DNA from: Flavipsychrobacter sp.
GTDB lineage: Bacteria > Bacteroidota > Bacteroidia > Chitinophagales > Chitinophagaceae
Length of the DNA: 64,000 nucleotides
Assembly: GCA_017849575.1 (NCBI GenBank)
Contig: JAFIGV010000027.1
Location: 166,330 to 230,329, forward strand
Direction: 5' to 3'
Part shown: piece by piece, positions 33,179 to 41,399 of the stretch
Position numbering within the stretch: the first letter of the stretch is position 1
How the letters are laid out: each line of letters begins with the position of its first letter
Position numbers and translations under genes: made by a program
Notes under the pieces: model-generated
Database searches by the model: none
The model's input: only the letters and a program-made list of their open reading frames with translations
Told to the model about the DNA's origin: nothing

Positions 33179-35377
33179 TTACCAATTCATGGTCAGCCCC
33201 ACCATCCAGTTTCGACCAGCCTGAGGATAGTAGTAGTTCAGCGCACTGAGCATACCTCCGTTTATATAGCTGTAAGTGTAGCCATTACTCTCATACTTTT
33301 TGTCGAGCACGTTCAGAACAGCAAAAGTGGCCGTCACTTCGTTGAATGGTCGCAGGGAAAAATGGTACCTCAGACGAAGATCGCTCACGCTGTATGGGTC
33401 AATGGACCGCGCTACATTAGACGTATTGTCGAGGTACTGCCTGCTTACATATTTGCTGTGCCACTCCAGTTCCAGCCTTTGGGCGTGCTGTTCATTTTGG
33501 TAGGGTGCGATTATGAAGCTGCCCGCTGCAATGAGTGCTGGAGAAAAGGCAATGTCGGTGTTGCCGTGGTTCACTACCTGCTGTGTGCCATCGTCCCAGT
33601 TGTCAATATACTCTACTGCATCTTTGATCTTGTTTTGCGCATAGGTAGCATTGCCCTGCAGGCTAAGCCAGGAAGCTGGCCGGGCGGCAGCCGTCAGTTC
33701 CACTCCTGTGCGGTAGCTGGCCGGCACATTGGTTCGGGTATAAGCTCCCACGTCATTGATCTTGCCTGTGAGCACCAACTGGTCTTTATAAGACATATAG
33801 TACAGATTTGCAGCCACGCTCCACTTGCGTCTGTTCCATTCATAACCTGCCTCTACGTCGTACAAACGCTCTGGCCGGGGTAATGATGACGGCGAGGCTT
33901 CAAAATCGTCGCGGTTGGGTTCTTTATTAGCTACGGCAAAGGAGAGATAAGCTTTTTGGCGTTCCGCATTCGTATTACGCAGCATCCAGGTGATACCTAC
34001 TTTCGGGTTAAAAAAAGTGTAGTTCGCTTCGGGTTTGAGGTCCGGGTTTTTACGAAATCCGTTGATCTGGTATTGAACAATACGTGCCTGCAGGTCTCCG
34101 AATAGGATCAGCTTACCCACAGTGTGTTGTGCTTTCAGGTACAGATTCGCATCGGTTTTTTCGGCATCGAGCCGGTACCAGCGGTAGTTGTCCGGCACAT
34201 TCAGTTGTGCCCAGGTGATATAGCCAAAATGATTTCCTTCATATCGGGCCATTCCGCCGCCGAAGCTGATTTTTGTTCCGGGCTTTTCGTAGAGCAGCGA
34301 AAACACGGCACCGTAGTGGTTGTTGTCCAGCCAGAGCTGTCGTATCAGATCAGTTTGTCTCACGGTGTCTGCCCCGGCTACAAAGGGCGCAAGACCGTAG
34401 TCAGAATAGGCCTCGCCGGTTTTGTACTCCTGATAGTATCCCTTGCCCGCGGTGAGGAACAAAGCCACATTGGCGGTCCAGCGGGTACCGAAGCGCTTGT
34501 CGAAGAAGAGTTGATAATAATTTTGCTGGTAGTTGTCGGTCTGATCGTCATAAAACGAACCATCTGTTTTCTTGCCCAGTTCATTGTACGTCCGGTGGGT
34601 TTGTAAAGAGTCTTCCGGCACGCCGTTCCAGGCCTGGCCTGTTTTTTCGGCACCCGTCATCAGCAAAAAGCGCAGAGAAGATTGTTCCGAAATTTTCCAT
34701 CCGGCTATAAGCTGCAGCGACCGTAGCCGGGAAGCCGAACGATCGATATACCCATCTGATCCGATGCCGGAAAGCCGCACATCGAACTGAAGACCGTTTT
34801 TCAATAGTCCTGTACCGGCCTTAAAAGTATATTTCCGCGTGTTGAATGAGCCCAGGCTAAAACTACCGGAGCCGCCTGCCCGCTTCATCTGGTCGAGCGT
34901 ACTGATGCTGATGGTGGCGCCAAAAGCTCCTGCGCCGTTGGTGCTGGTGCCCACACCGCGCTGCACCTGCACAGAGCCTGCCGAGCTGGCTACATCCGGA
35001 AAGTCAACGAAGAAGGCGCCCTGCGATTCTGCATCATTTACGGGAATGCCATTGAGCGTAACATTGATACGGGTGCCATCCGTGCCCCGTATGCGCAAAC
35101 CCGTGTAGCCTACGCCGGCCCCCGCATCGGAAGTGACTACTGCAGAAGGCGTGTATTGAAGCAGATAGGGCAGGTCCTGACCCAGGTTCAGTTTTTCCAG
35201 GTCCTGCTTACTCAATTCGATTTTGGCAAAAGGCGCCTCCGATCCGGCCCGCAGCGAACGTATCTCTACCGGTTGCAGATTTTGCTGCCCGATGCTGTCT
35301 TTGGCAGGTTGCTGAGCCTGAGCGGTGATTCCCGCGAGGAGCGGTAAAAGAAAAATAAAAGGTTTGCATGTACACAT
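33179..35377 (-). CDS. TonB-dependent outer-membrane receptor under TPP riboswitch control
   Basis: 732 residues. Signal peptide (MCTCKPFIFLLPLLAGITAQA), a plug domain (LQPVEIRSLRAGSE, TGLRIRGTDGTRIN, PVNDAESQGAFFVDFPD) and a 22-strand-type barrel ending in an aromatic terminal strand (NWMVGLTMNW). There is no CarboxypepD N-terminal domain and no SusD-type partner. A thiamin pyrophosphate riboswitch lies 106 bases upstream on the same strand, so its substrate is likely thiamin or a precursor. It is the only gene under that riboswitch; the inner-membrane permease must be elsewhere. Confidence 0.85.
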   Translation of the reverse strand: MCTCKPFIFLLPLLAGITAQAQQPAKDSIGQQNLQPVEIRSLRAGSEAPFAKIELSKQDLEKLNLGQDLPYLLQYTPSAVVTSDAGAGVGYTGLRIRGTDGTRINVTLNGIPVNDAESQGAFFVDFPDVASSAGSVQVQRGVGTSTNGAGAFGATISISTLDQMKRAGGSGSFSLGSFNTRKYTFKAGTGLLKNGLQFDVRLSGIGSDGYIDRSASRLRSLQLIAGWKISEQSSLRFLLMTGAEKTGQAWNGVPEDSLQTHRTYNELGKKTDGSFYDDQTDNYQQNYYQLFFDKRFGTRWTANVALFLTAGKGYYQEYKTGEAYSDYGLAPFVAGADTVRQTDLIRQLWLDNNHYGAVFSLLYEKPGTKISFGGGMARYEGNHFGYITWAQLNVPDNYRWYRLDAEKTDANLYLKAQHTVGKLILFGDLQARIVQYQINGFRKNPDLKPEANYTFFNPKVGITWMLRNTNAERQKAYLSFAVANKEPNRDDFEASPSSLPRPERLYDVEAGYEWNRRKWSVAANLYYMSYKDQLVLTGKINDVGAYTRTNVPASYRTGVELTAAARPASWLSLQGNATYAQNKIKDAVEYIDNWDDGTQQVVNHGNTDIAFSPALIAAGSFIIAPYQNEQHAQRLELEWHSKYVSRQYLDNTSNVARSIDPYSVSDLRLRYHFSLRPFNEVTATFAVLNVLDKKYESNGYTYSYINGGMLSALNYYYPQAGRNWMVGLTMNW

Positions 35378-35483
35378 GGCTAATCAAATTTTTTTGGTTT
35401 AGCCGGTGCGCCAAAGCAGCAAGGTATCGAACAGCAAACGTTGCCGTTGCCAAACATCACTGCCATATATAGCTGATTTGCTA

Positions 35484-35562
35484 TTCCCTAACCGGCATTA
35501 CCCGGTCCAGGTTCAGCGGGTATGATCTCAGCCCTAAGTGTTTCAGGCACCCCGTGCGAAAA
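35484..35562 (-). ncRNA. TPP (thiamin pyrophosphate) riboswitch
   Basis: On the minus strand the conserved THI-box parts appear in order: GGGGTGC (35553-35547), CTGAGA (35531-35526), AACCTG near 35512, GGGTAATGCCGG (35503-35492) and GGGAA (35488-35484). A promoter (TTTG-N21-TATCTTTG) just upstream puts the predicted transcript start at about 35566, right at the aptamer's 5' end. The aptamer ends 106 bases before the receptor ATG. No terminator hairpin with a U-run was found between, so control by translation initiation is likely. Confidence 0.85.
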
Positions 35563-35574
35563 ATGTTCGCCGGA

Positions 35575-35607
35575 CAAAGATAGTACAGCACATCCATCAT
35601 TTTCAAA
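35575..35607 (-). promoter_or_regulatory. Promoter of the TPP riboswitch / TonB receptor transcript
   Basis: On the minus strand TTTG (35607-35604), a 21-base spacer, and TATCTTTG (35582-35575), an exact -7 element. The predicted start is about 35566, immediately before the riboswitch aptamer. Confidence 0.55.
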
Positions 35608-35684
35608 AACTGTTCTTTTTTCTTGGATTCAAGAGGCTGATTTATTATTTTACAAAATTCACTTTCAAAGAAAATTGTTAAAAC

Positions 35685-36761
35685 ATGAAGAAAACTTTTC
35701 TCGTCTTAAATGCACTTGCCCTGAGCCTGCATGCTATGGCTCAGCTACCGGAGCCGCGTGTTCCCGTTTTTGAAGTATTTACAAGTTCTACCTGCGGTCC
35801 GTGCAAGCCGGGCAACGCGGTGTATGAAGGGGTGGTGGGCCCTAAGCCCGCAACGGAATATGTGTCTGTAAAATTCCAGCAAAACTTCCCCGGAACGGGC
35901 GATCCTTACTGCACGGCGGAAACACAGTCCAGAAGAGGCTTCTATTCTATCAACTCCATTCCCCGGATGGAAATAGATGGTGGCTGGGATCAAAATGCGC
36001 AGTCTTTTACCAACGCGCTGTACACTTCTGCCAAGGCTGTGGCCGCACAATATCGCCTCTCAGGAGCTTTTACCCAATCAGGCAAGACCATTACCGGAAA
36101 GATCAAATTTACACCGCTCACTACTGCTGCTGCTGCTGCTAACACACGCTTGTACATTGTGATCGTAGAGACCAGAACGGTGAATAATGTAAAGTCGAAT
36201 GGAGAGACGGAATTCTTTAATGTAGCCAAGAAGATGATCCCCAATCAAAACGGCACGACTCTGAATACACATACGATCAACGTTATGGATTCCATGACTT
36301 TCACGTACACATTCAACGGAAACTATAGGCTGCCCTCTAATGGTCTGGATACCTCGAAGATTAATCATGCTATCGAGCATTCGGTAGAAAATTTCGCCAA
36401 CCTACGGGTAGTGGCCTGGGTGCAAGCCAGTGATAAAACTATCTATCAGGGTGCAAATCTGATGAAAGTAAATGCATTGGATGTGAACGATGTGGTCAGC
36501 AATATTTCTGCATTGGGTGTATTCCCCAATCCCGCCGACAAATCGGTTAATATTGATTACAACCTGGCTAACGCCGATGACATTACCGTGTCTATTGTAG
36601 ATATGCAAGGAGCGCTTGTAGCCCGTAAAGTGGTGAATGGCACCGCAGGAGCTAACCATGTCAATATGGCGACGAATGAGCTGCCCTCAGGTTACTACAC
36701 CCTTATCATGACCGATACTAAGAACGGTGTTGCAGTAGAGAAGTTGTCGGTAGTGCATTAG
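35685..36761 (+). CDS. T9SS-exported Omp28-like protein with thioredoxin-type CGPC motif
   Basis: 358 residues. Signal peptide MKKTFLVLNALALSLHAMAQ, then an Omp28/thioredoxin-like fold with active-site CGPC (37-40) in FTSSTCGPCKPGN and a candidate cis-Pro segment SIPRMEIDGG. The last 80 residues (LGVFPNPADKSVNIDYNLA through LPSGYYTLIM) form a type A T9SS sorting domain, so the protein is exported across the outer membrane. It is the first of three adjacent T9SS proteins each carrying a thiol-active CxxC motif. A run of Ala codons (GCT repeats about 36123-36140) lies mid-gene. A terminator follows at 36802. Confidence 0.82.
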   Translation: MKKTFLVLNALALSLHAMAQLPEPRVPVFEVFTSSTCGPCKPGNAVYEGVVGPKPATEYVSVKFQQNFPGTGDPYCTAETQSRRGFYSINSIPRMEIDGGWDQNAQSFTNALYTSAKAVAAQYRLSGAFTQSGKTITGKIKFTPLTTAAAAANTRLYIVIVETRTVNNVKSNGETEFFNVAKKMIPNQNGTTLNTHTINVMDSMTFTYTFNGNYRLPSNGLDTSKINHAIEHSVENFANLRVVAWVQASDKTIYQGANLMKVNALDVNDVVSNISALGVFPNPADKSVNIDYNLANADDITVSIVDMQGALVARKVVNGTAGANHVNMATNELPSGYYTLIMTDTKNGVAVEKLSVVH

Positions 36762-36801
36762 TTGCCGTCACATAATAGAACCTTAAGTATTTAAATTCAA
36801 G

Positions 36802-36829
36802 CCGCGTAACTAGCAGTTTACGCGGTTTT
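36802..36829 (+). terminator. Intrinsic terminator after the first T9SS thiol gene
   Basis: CCGCGTAA (36802-36809) with TTACGCGG (36818-36825) and TTTT. The remaining part of the 273-base gap to the next gene holds two candidate -7 elements (TAGGTTTG 36947-36954 and TAAATTTG 37019-37026). Confidence 0.65.
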
Positions 36830-37018
36830 GTGATAAAAAAGCGTTAGGCCGGTTTCGCGAATGAGACAATTTTTAAAATCAAAGTACTACCAGGTTATTC
36901 CACCCTGAAACTGAGGATTCTGACATGCCGCGAAAAATTGGATTTATAGGTTTGCATCGAAAAAATCCCCCTTTCAGTCATGTTCCCGTAAAAAAAATTT
37001 ATTTAACTTAGACGATTC

Positions 37019-37026
37019 TAAATTTG
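37019..37026 (+). promoter_or_regulatory. -7 element immediately before the second T9SS thiol gene
   Basis: TAAATTTG, exact TAnnTTTG, with the ATG at 37035 only 8 bases further on, so this would give a leaderless message. An alternative exact element, TAGGTTTG at 36947-36954, would give a leader of about 75 bases. Confidence 0.4.
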
Positions 37027-37034
37027 AAATAAAA

Positions 37035-38975
37035 ATGAAGAAGTATCTACTTGCCTTGTGCGCATTTGCCGGGCTAACTAATGCTAAGGCCCAGCTGGCG
37101 CTTGAGACCTTCAACGGTGCAGGGATGCCTGCAGGCTGGACTATGATAAAAGTTGACAATAACACTGTCTCCAGCATTTTTGCAGCACCCATCCCAACTA
37201 CGCTTACTGCGCAGGGCTGGATGAAGCGGCTGCGTGCCACCGGAGATTCTGCGATGTTGACGGCGTCGAATTTTACACCTGCGGGCACAGCGGACCGATG
37301 GCTAATAACGCCCTCTTTCTCTGTGAACAATGCGAACATGCTCATCACCTGGGAAGATTGGGAAAGCACAGGCTCAAACTACAACGATAGTGTACAGGTC
37401 TGGGTCTCCACTTCCGGCGGAGCAACTCCTTCTTCATTCACAACTAAGATTTATGACGGTCCAACGACCTCTTACTCTGCCACTCCTTACGGATTGCATG
37501 GTGCATCCTTAGCTGCATTTAACGGACAATCTATAAAAGTTGCCTTCCGCAATCACAATACACAGCAGGGGGCATTTCGAATAGATAACGTTCAAACGCA
37601 GATCGTGCCTGCAAACGATATTGCGCTCGTAAGTGTAGCTCCTGCACAAGGTTCTCCGCTCGCCTATGGTGCTGTTGGTTCCAACGTTACCCTCAGCGGG
37701 GTGGTTGAAAACAAAGGATCCACCAACATTACTTCCTATACCGTAAAGTATCGTCAGGGAACAGGTACTGTAATCAGCCAAACATTGAGTGGAAATATTC
37801 CGGCATTTGGACAAGCTAATTTTAGCTTTACTACGCCATTTAACATAGCTTCAGTTGGTAACTTTCCAATAAAGGTTTGGGCCGAAAAGACAGGTGACGC
37901 AAACCATACTAACGATACGTTGAACACACAGGTTGTCGGTGTGTCGTTCATGCCAGCTAAAAAGCTCGTTTTTGAAGAAGCAACCGGTACCTGGTGTGGT
38001 TGGTGTCCACGTGGTGCGGTTTACATGGATTCCATGTATAAAGTGCATCCAGTACAAACAACTCTGATAGCTGTTCACAATGCTGATCCTATGGTAGTGA
38101 CGGCGTACGACAACCTTATCGGTGCGACACCCGGATTTTCAGGCTATCCTTCGGTGGTAGTAGATCGCAGAGAGATCATTGATCCTTCAGAAATGTTCCT
38201 GGCTTATAATGCAGAGAAAAACTATTTTGGTTTTGCAGACGTAAGCTTTACGAAGCCTATAATTTCCGGAAACAATCTCAGTACGACCGTTACCGTGAAG
38301 CCTGCGATTGATATGAGTGGCGATTACCGTCTGGCTTTGGTACTTACCGAAGACAACGTTCATGGAACAGCAAGCGGATATAATCAATCGAATTATTATA
38401 GCTACACATCTAATAACATTGCGTTGACCGGAGCAGGTCACAATTGGCAGACTTCTCCAAACCCGATTCCTGCTGCTCAAATGAGTTATGAATTCGTAGC
38501 CCGGCTCGCCCACCCTTCACCATCAGGTCAATCCGGTGCACTCCCTGCATCAATGACTGCAAACACAAACTACACGTACAGCTTCACAAACGTTCCGCTT
38601 GATCCCACATGGGTTAAGAATGAACTGCGTGTTGCTGTATTACTTATCCGTGGTTCCGATGGTCAGGTCCTTAACAGTGCAAGTACTGTATGGCCGACCG
38701 ACGTTAAACAACTTGTTTCGGTAACGGATGCTAAGCTTTATCCCAATCCGGCAAAGGATCAGACAAATCTGAGCTTCAATCTTGAGAAAGCTGCACAGGT
38801 TAACATTAACGTTGTAAATGTCCTTGGACTATCCGTTTGGTCCAACACCGAAAGCATCTCATCTGGAAATCATACCGTTTCAATTCCAACATCGGCTTTA
38901 GCCAGTGGTGTTTATAATGTCAACATAACCACAGAGGGAAAGATGGAAACAGTGAAATTGACCGTGATTAAGTAA
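37035..38975 (+). CDS. T9SS-exported protein with adhesin-like domain and Omp28-like CGWC domain
   Basis: 646 residues. Signal peptide (to about residue 19, NAKAQ). Residues 20-195 form a choice-of-anchor J/cleaved-adhesin-type beta domain (DRWLITPSFSVNN, AFRNHNTQQGAFRIDNV). A linker beta-sandwich domain follows (about 200-305), then an Omp28-like region with CGWC (321-324) in TGTWCGWCPRGAV. The C-terminal 75 residues (AKLYPNPAKDQTNLSF ... GVYNVNITTEGKMETVKLTV) are a T9SS type A sorting domain. It is likely a cell-surface or released protein that reduces or forms disulfides outside the cell. Followed by a strong terminator. Confidence 0.82.
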   Translation: MKKYLLALCAFAGLTNAKAQLALETFNGAGMPAGWTMIKVDNNTVSSIFAAPIPTTLTAQGWMKRLRATGDSAMLTASNFTPAGTADRWLITPSFSVNNANMLITWEDWESTGSNYNDSVQVWVSTSGGATPSSFTTKIYDGPTTSYSATPYGLHGASLAAFNGQSIKVAFRNHNTQQGAFRIDNVQTQIVPANDIALVSVAPAQGSPLAYGAVGSNVTLSGVVENKGSTNITSYTVKYRQGTGTVISQTLSGNIPAFGQANFSFTTPFNIASVGNFPIKVWAEKTGDANHTNDTLNTQVVGVSFMPAKKLVFEEATGTWCGWCPRGAVYMDSMYKVHPVQTTLIAVHNADPMVVTAYDNLIGATPGFSGYPSVVVDRREIIDPSEMFLAYNAEKNYFGFADVSFTKPIISGNNLSTTVTVKPAIDMSGDYRLALVLTEDNVHGTASGYNQSNYYSYTSNNIALTGAGHNWQTSPNPIPAAQMSYEFVARLAHPSPSGQSGALPASMTANTNYTYSFTNVPLDPTWVKNELRVAVLLIRGSDGQVLNSASTVWPTDVKQLVSVTDAKLYPNPAKDQTNLSFNLEKAAQVNINVVNVLGLSVWSNTESISSGNHTVSIPTSALASGVYNVNITTEGKMETVKLTVIK

Positions 38976-39002
38976 GCCCAGCATCGTTAAGCTGACAAAA
39001 TG

Positions 39003-39038
39003 AAGAGACTGTCTCAAATTTTCGAGACAGTCTCTTTT
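39003..39038 (+). terminator. Strong intrinsic terminator
   Basis: A perfect 13-bp stem (39003-39015 with 39024-39036), an 8-base loop and a T-rich tail, 28 bases after the second T9SS gene's stop. Confidence 0.85.
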
Positions 39039-39176
39039 ATTTTTTTAGTTGTGAATAGGTGTAAACTGCTTCGATATTAATTAAATTCTAACTATTAAAG
39101 CAGCGCATGTATTCACTTTTTGTTGAAATTCCGTTAACTTGTGCGTTCCTTTTTTGACACTATAAAAAAACGAAGA

Positions 39177-40895
39177 ATGAAAAAATTATTACTCGCTATG
39201 GCATTAGCGTCAGTAACAACAGGCGCTCAGGCTCAATTGCCAGTTGGTTCGGTTGCTCCGGATTTTACCTTGAAAGACATCAACGGAGTTACTCACCATT
39301 TGTACAATTATTTAGATTCCGGATACGCAGTGATAATTGATGTATCCGCTGCATGGTGTGGGCCATGCTGGAGTGCACACCAAAGTGGGGTTTTTGACAA
39401 TCTGGTTAGTCATTACGGTACTAACGGAACCATTACTCCGGGTAAGGTAAAGGTGATTTTCATTGAGGGTGAGTCAACCAATACAACTGCACAATTATAT
39501 GGAACAAGTACTGGAAGTACACATGCAAACTATTCTCAGGGCGACTGGGTGACTGGCTCCAATTATCCAATCATTGACACCACTGCCCTAAATTCTACTT
39601 ATTTGTATGGAGGTTTCCCATCCTTTACTGTCATTTGCCGCGATCGTCTTGTAGCAATGTCAACAGCCGGTTATGGCTCAGCAATGGGACAAGAAAGCTG
39701 GTGGCTAAACTATATCAATGCTGAGTGTCCAAGCTATGCCCCGCCTACCGGTACTGATGTAAAGGCAGTTAATTATTACGGCAGCAATACTTTCTTGTGT
39801 AGTGCAAACCCCACGCTGAAATTTTTGAATTATAGCCAAAACACACTAACAAGTGCAACTGTGAAAATGTATAGCGGTGCCAGCTTAGTTGGCACTCAAA
39901 CCTGGACTGGATCTTTGCCAACATATGGCGTAGGCAGTGTAACAATGCCGGCGTTCACACCAACAGGAAGTCAAACGATTGATAGTTTTACTGTAACCGC
40001 TACAGGTGACATAAATCTGGCGAATAATTCACGTTCAATGTCGGGCGTTAGTATCATCACTCAAACGTCTTCGAGCACTGTACCAGTTTCGCAAGATTTT
40101 GAAAGTACCTCAGCAATGCCTGCAAAGTATGTCGTGGATGATGCTAATGGATTTTTCTGGGCTGATGGCACTGGTTCTACTACCATCACCGGCACAAACG
40201 GACAAGGAACAAAATGTGTCGTTGCAGATTTTTATGATCTCGGACCTGGTACAACTTCTGAAATCCTTTTAGGTAACTATGATAATGCGAACGTTGCCAA
40301 TTCATCATTTGAATGGGATATGGCACATGCGCAATATGTGACTTCTGGAACCGGCAGCGCTGACAAACTTGAATTATTTGTTTCTAAGGATTGCGGTGCA
40401 ACCTGGACTTCTCTGTGGTCAAAACAAGGTGCTACCTTGTCAACACATAGTGCAGTTGGATCCGGACAGTTTATACCAGCTTCGAGTTCTGATTGGAGAC
40501 ACGAGGGTGTTTCTCTGAACAATTACAAGAGCAATAATCTCTACATCAAATTTAAGTTGACATCTGACTATGGAAACTTTGGTTTCTTAGACAATTTCAA
40601 AATCACCAATACCACTGACATTAAAGACATCGTTGCTAATAACAGTGTTGCCGTTTATCCAAATCCAGCAAAAGACGCTGCTACACTTTCCATTGAATTG
40701 CTAAAATCTTCTGACGTTTCTGTTCAGATTTATGACATGGTGGGAAGACTAGTGGTTGATGGCGGTAGCCAGACTCTTGCTTCAGGAAAGCATAACATTC
40801 AACTTTCAGTTGCAAACCTTCCAGCCGGACTTTACAACGTAAAAATCCAGACCGAAGCAGGCAATCTAACTGAGCGTCTTACGATTGCTAAATAG
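39177..40895 (+). CDS. T9SS-exported thioredoxin/TlpA-like protein with CGPC and adhesin-type domain
   Basis: 572 residues from ATG 39177 (MKKLLLAMALASVTTGAQAQ); the GTG 36 bases upstream only adds residues before the signal peptide. Residues 21-190 are a TlpA/AhpC-like thioredoxin fold with CGPC at 61-64 (AAWCGPCW) and a GGFPSFTV cis-Pro segment. Residues 300-480 resemble a jelly-roll adhesin or MAM-type domain (ADKLELFVSKDCGATWTSLW). The C-terminal 80 residues (AVYPNPAKDAATLSIELL ... LPAGLYNVKIQTE) are a T9SS type A domain. It completes a row of three thiol-active T9SS proteins. A bidirectional terminator follows. Confidence 0.82.
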   Translation: MKKLLLAMALASVTTGAQAQLPVGSVAPDFTLKDINGVTHHLYNYLDSGYAVIIDVSAAWCGPCWSAHQSGVFDNLVSHYGTNGTITPGKVKVIFIEGESTNTTAQLYGTSTGSTHANYSQGDWVTGSNYPIIDTTALNSTYLYGGFPSFTVICRDRLVAMSTAGYGSAMGQESWWLNYINAECPSYAPPTGTDVKAVNYYGSNTFLCSANPTLKFLNYSQNTLTSATVKMYSGASLVGTQTWTGSLPTYGVGSVTMPAFTPTGSQTIDSFTVTATGDINLANNSRSMSGVSIITQTSSSTVPVSQDFESTSAMPAKYVVDDANGFFWADGTGSTTITGTNGQGTKCVVADFYDLGPGTTSEILLGNYDNANVANSSFEWDMAHAQYVTSGTGSADKLELFVSKDCGATWTSLWSKQGATLSTHSAVGSGQFIPASSSDWRHEGVSLNNYKSNNLYIKFKLTSDYGNFGFLDNFKITNTTDIKDIVANNSVAVYPNPAKDAATLSIELLKSSDVSVQIYDMVGRLVVDGGSQTLASGKHNIQLSVANLPAGLYNVKIQTEAGNLTERLTIAK

Positions 40896-40926
40896 TTTCG
40901 AGTGTTTTTAGCTCTTTCAATAAAAA

Positions 40927-40953
40927 ACCTCCGTCACACACGGAGGTTTTTTT
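40927..40953. terminator. Bidirectional terminator between convergent genes
   Basis: ACCTCCGT (40927-40934), loop CACAC, ACGGAGGT (40940-40947), with T on both strands' 3' sides (A at 40922-40927, T at 40947-40953). It serves the third T9SS gene (plus) and the 40952-41284 gene (minus); the latter's stop codon overlaps its T-run. Confidence 0.8.
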
Positions 40954-41284
40954 ATGCTTCAAAGTATTCAACAATGCATTCTTTCAGCAGTCTTTCCTGC
41001 GATTGCAGGCCGGATTCAGCCACCGGTTTCACTTCCACATAGTGAGGCCAGCCCTCAGAGTCATTGCCGGCAAATTCATAAAAGCCGCGCTGGCTCAGCA
41101 GTTTGCATACCGCTATATGCATCAGGTCCTGTTTCTGCTCCTTGCTCCATTTTTTTCTCTGCGGCATTTGCCCCAGCTCGTTGATGCCAATGAGAAAGAG
41201 GATGGCTTCCATGTCGGGTAGTTTTTCAAACCGCTCCTGCAATTGCAGCTCCACTGTTTTCCACCGTTCTTCAAAATTTTCCAT
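40952..41284 (-). CDS. Conserved small cytosolic protein of unknown function
   Basis: 110 residues, no signal or membrane segment. It is charged and helical at the N-terminus (ENFEERWKTVELQLQERFEKL), with the segment ILFLIGINELGQMPQRKKWS and a C-terminal VEVKPVAESGLQSQE. It has the look of a conserved Bacteroidota protein but no named domain. It lies 115 bases downstream of the antiporter gene on the same strand (that gene's stop at 41400), so they could share a transcript. Confidence 0.6.
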   Translation of the reverse strand: MENFEERWKTVELQLQERFEKLPDMEAILFLIGINELGQMPQRKKWSKEQKQDLMHIAVCKLLSQRGFYEFAGNDSEGWPHYVEVKPVAESGLQSQERLLKECIVEYFEA

Positions 41285-41399
41285 GCCGCAAATCTCCGGC
41301 TTCCGGCGCCAAAAATCAAAAACCTGTGTACTGTCGCTATCCGGGCAGTCCGGACCGGGTCGCCAATCTCAGCGGAAACTTCTGTGGCAGATTTTGTGC

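Noticed and set aside
36123..36140. GCT repeat resembling a trinucleotide array
   Set aside because: Six GCT copies in frame encode a short Ala run inside the first T9SS gene. The array is short and does not extend into neighbouring sequence.
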